Of a stretch of DNA of 64,000 nt, positions 58,491-64,000 are shown one piece after another. Position 1 is the stretch's first letter. Each line of letters opens with the position of its first letter. Position numbers and translations under genes: made by a program. The notes beneath the pieces are model-generated. The model made no database searches. It was not told where the DNA came from and saw only the letters and a list, made by a program, of their open reading frames with translations. The stretch is from Saccopteryx bilineata. Taxonomy: Eukaryota > Chordata > Mammalia > Chiroptera > Emballonuridae. The stretch covers positions 209,114,347 through 209,178,346 of the forward strand of contig NC_089495.1 in the NCBI RefSeq assembly GCF_036850765.1, given 5' to 3'.

Positions 58491-58870
58491 AAAAGACTAT
58501 TATAAAGGAAAGATGATAGATTCTCAGGCTTTTCCCAGGGAAGCAGAGCTCATATTCTCCACTGAAACCTGAGGACGATATGAAGGTGTTGAAATCAGGA
58601 AAGGAATTTCCATAGGCAAGCAATCAACCCGGTATTTTCTTCAAGAACACAGATTGCCTGTGATGTACGCCCACCCCCAAAAGGTTGGGCAGGGTGGGCG
58701 AGGCTTTGCCATGCTGGGTGTCACTGAGAGGGTCTGGTACCCAGACCCCTGGCTTTAACTGGGGAGCGGGAGGATGCCCACCACCCACCAGGCCCCACGT
58801 CCTGTGGCAGAAACGCAGGGCGGAAAGCTGAGAACACTCATCGAGGTGTTGTGCGCGGGCACTGAGCTGC
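58491..58870. other. Unique sequence, no gene seen
   Basis: Nothing recognised. Confidence 0.45.
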
Positions 58871-58970
58871 CCTCCAGGGAGAGCCCACAGGGAGAGCCCA
58901 CAGGGAGAGCCCTCCAGGGAGAGCCCACAGGGAGAGCCCACAGGGAGAGCCCTCCAGGGAGAGCCCACAG
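58871..58970. repeat. 13/14-base tandem repeat with a 40-base higher-order unit
   Basis: Seven units: GGGAGAGCCCACA (13 bases) twice, then GGGAGAGCCCTCCA (14 bases), the trio repeating at 58877, 58917 and 58957, giving a 40-base higher-order period. Confidence 0.93.
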
Positions 58971-59515
58971 GCGTGTGCAGTCGCTGACCCCGTGTGTGTG
59001 CAGTCACTAACCCCGTGTGTGCAGTCACTAATCCTGTGTGTGTGCAGTTGCTGACCCCGTGTGTGTGTGCAGTCGCTAACCCCGTGTGTGCAGTCACTAA
59101 TCCCGTGTGTGTGCAGTTGCTAACCCCGTGTGTGTGTGCAGTTGCTAACCCCATGTGTGTGCGGTCGCTAACCCCGTGTGTGTGCGGTCGCTAATCCCAG
59201 TCGCTAACCCCGTGTGTGTGCAGTCGCTGACCCTGTGTGTGTGCGGTCGCTAACCCCGTGTGTGTGCGGTCGCTGACCCCGTGTGTGTGCGGGCGCTAAT
59301 CCCGTGTGTGCAGTCGCTGACCCCGTGTGTGTGCAGTCGCTAATCCCAGTCGCTGACCCCGTGTGTGTGCAGTCGCTAATCCCAGTCGCTAACCCCGTGT
59401 GTGTGCGGTCGCTAACCCCGTGTGTGTGCAGTCACTAACCCCGTGTGTGTGCAGTCACTAACCCCGTGTGTGCGGTCGCTAACCCCGTGTGTGTGCGGTC
59501 ACTAACCGTGTGTGA
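58971..59515. repeat. About 23-base minisatellite, CCCCGTGTGTGTGCAGTCGCTAA type
   Basis: About two dozen units of GTGTGTGCAGTCGCTAACCC with variants (GTCACTAA, GTTGCTAA, GGTCGCTGA; GCAGTC or GCGGTC). It follows directly on the 40-base array. Unit length varies from 20 to 25 through the number of GT steps, and a few short units (AATCCCAGTCGCT) are interspersed. Confidence 0.93.
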
Positions 59516-61107
59516 GCTGTGAGGTGGACTCCGTCACCCAGGGCTTGTGTGGAGGATACACTTACGCACATGTGTTAATATGGATCAGATTCTGCTACTT
59601 GGTTACCGACCTGCCGTCATCTATTGTTTACAGTTGCACCCGCCGTTGTCCCTGAAGCTAAACCTTTATTGCTGTGCATTGACCATTTGGTTTTTATTTG
59701 TACGTCAGTTGTCTCTTCGGGCTCGTTGGCCTGTTGGCTTGCCTACGCCTTTGCACTGAAATCCGGGTCTGTAAAAACCCTGTGTCTGCTGTTCATGAAC
59801 CGTTCTGCCCGTGTGCTGCTGGGGCCTTTTGGGTTCCTTCACAGGGGGTTCTGCCGTAGAGAGGTGGGTTTACAGGTGTTCGTACAGAAAACAACAGGGC
59901 GGTTGGTAAGTAGTCGTGCACGTGCTCACGACTGTAAACCTGCTTTGCCCGCCCCGCACGGCGGCCGCCTCCCCTGTGACACGAGGCTCCCTGCCCCGTT
60001 TTGAAGAGTGGCAGAGATCCTGCAGTCATCGTCATTGTAGTAGTTTCTGTTTACCGAGCACGACTTCCGGCCGGGCCTGCTCTTTGCTGCTCCCCCAGCA
60101 GGGACTGCCCTCGGGGCTCAGGGCCTCGGAGTGCCCTGCTGGGAGCTGCTGCCCAGCGCCCTGCAGAGACCAGGGGGCCCGGCAGGGCCAGACGGCTGGC
60201 TGGCTGTTGTGTTGCTTTTGCAGCCACGGGGGGAGCAGCAGCCCCACACCCAGACAGCCAGACTCCCCGAGGACCACAAGCACAGGGGGCGTGAGGCTGG
60301 GACCCGGCCCCCTGTCGAGGTGCCAGAGCCCTGCCTTGTTGGCTCAGGTCACGGCCGCTGTGCAGGTGGTGGCCCTGGCCTGGACCTTCAGTGACAGCTA
60401 GGCCTCCTGTACCTGCACCTGTGCAGGTGGGACGACAGGTGGGAGGCAGAGGGCTGCGGGGCTGGGGGGCAGGAGAGGGGCGGGGAGCTGGCTGTCACCT
60501 GTGCTTCGGGGTGCCCCACAGCATCTGTAAAGACCAAATACGCCGCCTCGCTTTGACAACCATGAGACTTCATATTAGGATGGAAGTCTGGGAGCTCTGG
60601 GATTTCATGAAGCAGCCGCTTGGAGGGGTGGGAGCAAGCAGTCCGCCCCCCCCATGCCACCCCCACCCCGAGGCCCTGCCTGCAGCACGGGGTGTTCTCC
60701 TGCGACCCCTGGGGTCAGAGCCTACAGGGGAGGGACGGTGCAGGACCTGGCGACCCAGAGGACAGGACAGGTGTGAGGGAGGGGTCATGCTCCTGGAGAA
60801 GGGACGAAGGTCCCGGGGCCCCTCCAGCCCGTCCTCAGGGAACCAGCAGCCCCTGTACGAGGTGGCTCTGTCCCATCAATGAAAGTGTTTTCTAAACACT
60901 CATCCGTGTGCTTGGCCGGCACGGCATTCGCACCATCCTCAGGTAGCAGGGGGAGGAGGAGCCGCCAGGATGATGCACAGGCGGGCGCTGGCCGAGCCTT
61001 CGCCTGGAGCCTGCTGTCCAGCCGGCGGTCAGCCGTGACGGTGAGCACCTCACCTGGCCAGCCGGTGCGAGACCACAGCCTGGGCCGTCAACAAGACAGC
61101 TGCTCCC
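59516..61107. other. Unique sequence with a possible MIR scrap
   Basis: At about 60024-60080 the text CATTGTAGTAGTTTCTGTTT and ACCGAGCACGACTTCCGG recalls a MIR start ('agtagctaacatttattgagcgcttac'), weakly. No exon is seen. Confidence 0.4.
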
Positions 61108-61680
61108 GACCAGGGAGAGCGGCGAGGCCATGCCGACCCCTGCCCTTGGCTGGCAGAGACCCCGACCCACGACCAGGGAGAGCGGCGAGGCCGTGCCCGA
61201 CCCCTGCCCTTGGCTGGCAGAGACCCCGACCCACGACCAGGGAGAGCGGCGAGGCCCTGCCCGACCCCTGCCCTTGGCTGGCAGAGACCCCGTCCCACGA
61301 CCAGGGAGAGCGGCGAGGCCGTGCCCGACCCCTGCCCTTGGCTGGCAGAGACCCCGACCCACGACCAGGGAGAGCGGCGAGGCCGTGCCCGACCCCTGCC
61401 CTTGGCTGGCAGAGACCCCGTCCCACGACCAGGGAGAGCGGCGAGGCCGTGCCCGTCCCCTGCCCTTGGCTGGCAGAGACCCCGTCCCACGACCAGGGAG
61501 AGCGGCGAGACCGTGCCCGACCCCTGCCCTTGGCTGGCAGAGACCCCGACCCACGACCAGGGAGAGCGGCGAGGCCGTGCCCGACCCCTGCCCTTGGCTG
61601 GCAGAGACCCCGACCCACGACCAGGGAGAGCGGCGAGGCCGTGCCCGACCCCTGCCCTTGGCTGGCGGAGACCCCGTCCG
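61108..61680. repeat. 64-base minisatellite, nine copies
   Basis: Copies start with GACCAGGGAGAGCGGCGAG at 61108, 61171, 61235, 61299, 61363, 61427, 61491, 61555 and 61619, so the unit is 64 bases (the first is 63). Because 64 is not a multiple of three, a frame cycles through all three phases, yet all three phases stay open on both strands. Single-base variants distinguish copies, notably ACCCCGACCCAC versus ACCCCGTCCCAC. Confidence 0.96.
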
Positions 61681-62014
61681 CACAGAGCATGCCTCTCCCG
61701 GCTTAACCCGCCCTTACGGCTCTCGGATGATTAGGCAGAAACCATTTGAAAATTAATTATCCAGATAAACTGACCAACACTTCAGTTGGTACAATGTAAA
61801 CGTGATGGTCAGCCTCACACACAGTGGTTCTGCTGTCCTTGGAAAATCACGTGGTCAGGGCGGGGCACGTCAGCTTGTCTGCGTGGATCACGAGGGTCGG
61901 GCCCGTGGTCGCTCGTGTCTGTGGCTGTGACTGCACTGTGCTTGTGTTGTGATCAGAGAACAACAGTTCACCTTCCCTGGTTTGGGCCCAGAATGAGTAG
62001 GCGGACTCCCACGT
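61681..62014. other. Unique sequence, no gene seen
   Basis: Nothing recognised. Confidence 0.45.
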
Positions 62015-62240
62015 CGAGCTCCCTGCGTCATTGAAATTAATCTCGTGTCAGAAAATCGTGCAAGACGCCTGATTCCGCGAGCCCATAACGGATGCGCGTT
62101 TCTCGTTCAAAGATTTCCTCGCACCTCCCCAGCGGAGGATAAAAGCCGACCTTAAGTAGCTTTCCAGGTGCCCGGAGATTTGTGAGACAGTTGCTAATCC
62201 TCGCGGGGATTTATGCGAAAGCCCTCGACCCGTCAGGACC
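62015..62240. promoter_or_regulatory. Candidate conserved non-coding element
   Basis: Unique text with CATTGAAATTAATCTCG near 62029, CCATAACGGATGCGCG near 62081, GGAGGATAAAAGCCGACC near 62134 and TGCTAATCCTCGCGGGG near 62191. The core TAATCC is bicoid/OTX-like. No repeat family is recognised. Composition-based call. Confidence 0.35.
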
Positions 62241-62769
62241 ACCCAGGTGTCTTATTCGTCGGGCGGGCGTCCCGTGCGGGCAGCGGCAGTCTGGGGCCAG
62301 CGTGGCGTGTAAACCGCCCGCGCTCGTGCATTTCAGCGGAAGAGCAGGGTGTCGAGGCGTTTTCTCCGCTGGGCTTGCTGTCTGCCTGTTGGTGTTCATT
62401 CGGTTTTTAAACGCCTGTGATTGTCGGAGGTTTTGGAGGTTTTTGTACAGTAGTAAGGTAAGGCACGCAAGGGACAGGTGATTTGGTTTTCTTTCCCCCT
62501 TTAACGAAGGCTCCGGACGCACCCTTTGATTCACGCAGGGCCCCTACCTGCGCACGCACCCCAGCAGGTGTCCTGCCCCCGAGAGCTGGTTCTGGCGGAC
62601 AGGGCAGAACGGGGAGCGAGTGGCATTCACTGGGTGTCCTGCCCCACCCCTCGCTCCACAGCCTGAGCGCTCGGGACGCACCCTCTCTAACAGCACACTT
62701 CGGGGAACGCGCGGCCAGCGTGTGACTTAATTCTGCAGCGTCTTTAAAGCTAGACGAGGGGTGCATCTC
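62241..62769. other. Unique sequence, no gene seen
   Basis: Moderately CpG-rich; no exon or family recognised. Confidence 0.45.
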
Positions 62770-63010
62770 CTCCCAGCCCAGCCGTAGAGAAGAACGGTTT
62801 GCTCAAGAAGAAGATGAAGACAGGAGCATCAGACTTCCCGGGAAGTAATCACACCCGTTCACAATCAGCCCTAAGACATCTGAAAGGAAGGGGGGAGAAA
62901 AAGCCAGGGAACGAGCCTATTGAGGATATTAAATAAAGTAATTTTAATGTCACCATTTGCTGTCTAGGAACAGGAACAATTTATAGTCCCCAAGCCTGTC
63001 AGGTTGCAGC
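62770..63010. promoter_or_regulatory. Candidate conserved non-coding element
   Basis: Unique AT-richer text with GAAGAAGATGAAGACAGG, GGATATTAAATAAAGTAATT (in part), TTTTAATGTCACCATTTGC and GGAACAATTTATAGTCCCC, the last holding a SOX-like AACAAT core near 62976. No repeat family is recognised. Confidence 0.33.
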
Positions 63011-64000
63011 CTTTGCCGTCCCGCCATGGGACGCAGCGTTGACGGGATGACACCCAGGTCCCACGCAGAAGCGCGCAGACCGCACCCTGGCTCCCACGAG
63101 GCCCCAGGAGGGGGGCCGGACTCGTCCCCACCTCCCTCCTGTCTTGCTGGCAGCAGGGTGCGAATGGTGCCGCCTCCCTGGGTCCTCGGGGCAGAGGCTG
63201 GCGTGGGGGCCGGGGCCGGGGCAGCCTCTCGCCAGGGAGAGGAGGTGGTGTGGTCCGCAGACTCGCTTTTATTTATTTGCAGCCCACACCTGCTGCACGT
63301 CTTCCTTCATGAAACCCCGATGGTCCACCCAGGTGGCCAGAGTGTGCTCCCGTGACCTCCTCTTTAATGCTGATGTGGCCGGGTGCCAGGTGGCCCTCCT
63401 GCACAAGCCACTCGCCTCTGCAGGAAAGGGTCCGTCTCGGGGCCAGAGGCCCCTCTGCAGGCCGGGTGTGCAGGCCTCTGCTTCCTCTTCTTTTCACCTG
63501 GCCGGCCCCCCAGGACCCCCGCCTTCCCCAGGGCCTCAGACAGCACATGTGAGTCAGCGGGATTTCCGTCCACGGCACATGAACTCAAGCTCCACCTCTA
63601 ACTAAAGACTTCAGACCTCACAACCTGTGGCTGTGGGGGAGGGGGAGAGAGAGAGAGAGAGGACCCTGGCCACAGCACCCCACCCTCGCTGTAAGCGGTC
63701 TTTGGCCTAGAGAGGGTGTCCCTGCCTGGTCCCGACACACCAGGAGGCCCACCGCCTGGGGTTCAGCGGGGCAGGCCAGCCGCTCCAGTATTTGGGGACA
63801 TTTACGTAATTGGAAAGAGCAGATCGGTGATGAGTTAGAATATACGTTGTGGTTTTCCCATTACTCCCCCGCACTCCTCACTCCCCCACCCCGCCATAGA
63901 AACTGTCTGCTCACAGCGAGGAGTCCTTTCCCGTGAGGGGGCTGGGCCTCCCTGTAGCCCTCACCTTTCCAGGAGTGTCCCCCGCACCCCTGTCCCCAAC
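63011..64000. other. Unique GC-rich sequence with an (AG)n tract
   Basis: A GAGAGAGAGAGAGAGA run lies at 63644-63661. No exon or repeat family is recognised to the window end. Confidence 0.45.

Noticed and set aside
60879..61756. Open frames of 200-275 codons on both strands
   Set aside because: They read the 64-base minisatellite through all phases.

Overview
This window looks like non-coding nuclear DNA of a bat. The best clue is a family of about 370-base tRNA-derived SINEs with an intact pol III box A and box B head, a (CT)-rich middle and an A-rich tail, present five times (2372, 7461, 44754, 54256 and 58073). From memory this consensus is the Rhin-type SINE of horseshoe and leaf-nosed bats (Rhinolophoidea). 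An older, decayed bat Ves-like SINE lies at 1598-1749. Ancient mammalian repeats (antisense and sense L1M, L2, MIR, MaLR/MLT1-type LTR pieces) agree with a placental mammal. I place it in bats with good confidence and in Rhinolophoidea with moderate confidence.

I found no convincing protein-coding exon, no RNA gene and no processed gene copy. The longest open frames (up to about 380 codons) all lie inside tandem repeats or simple GC-rich sequence where stop codons are rare. The only recognisable protein homology is a 107-codon frame at 31089-31412 (minus), the N-terminal DNA-binding part of a Tc1/mariner-type transposase inside a short element with 109-base terminal inverted repeats.

Layout. 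1-24 kb: mostly unique GC-rich sequence with two plus-strand SINEs, a 57-base minisatellite, an old L1 scrap, a CpG-rich block at 14.2-15.1 kb and several AT-richer blocks that resemble conserved non-coding elements. 24-38 kb: repeat-rich, with a TCCA array, a possible Tigger-like element, a 95 percent inverted repeat, a long CA-type array, the mariner element, a hAT element with an 8-base target duplication, L1 and MaLR pieces, and a MIR. 38-47 kb: a 580-base TCCA array, L1 and MIR remnants, a CpG-rich and possibly conserved block at 43.8-44.2 kb, and a long antisense L1 split by a SINE. 47-62 kb: a dense cluster of minisatellites, eight arrays in about 14 kb, each with its own unit (including a CACGTG-bearing 28-base unit, a two-letter 32/31-base array and a poly-G-bearing 36-base unit). 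62-64 kb: two further conserved-looking blocks.

No gene-to-gene cooperation can be read here. The overall picture is a GC-rich, VNTR-rich intergenic or long-intron region, of the sort common towards mammalian chromosome ends, with scattered putative regulatory blocks. The most testable functional hints are CTCF-like cores carried by the SINEs and the array of E-boxes at 50.6-50.9 kb.
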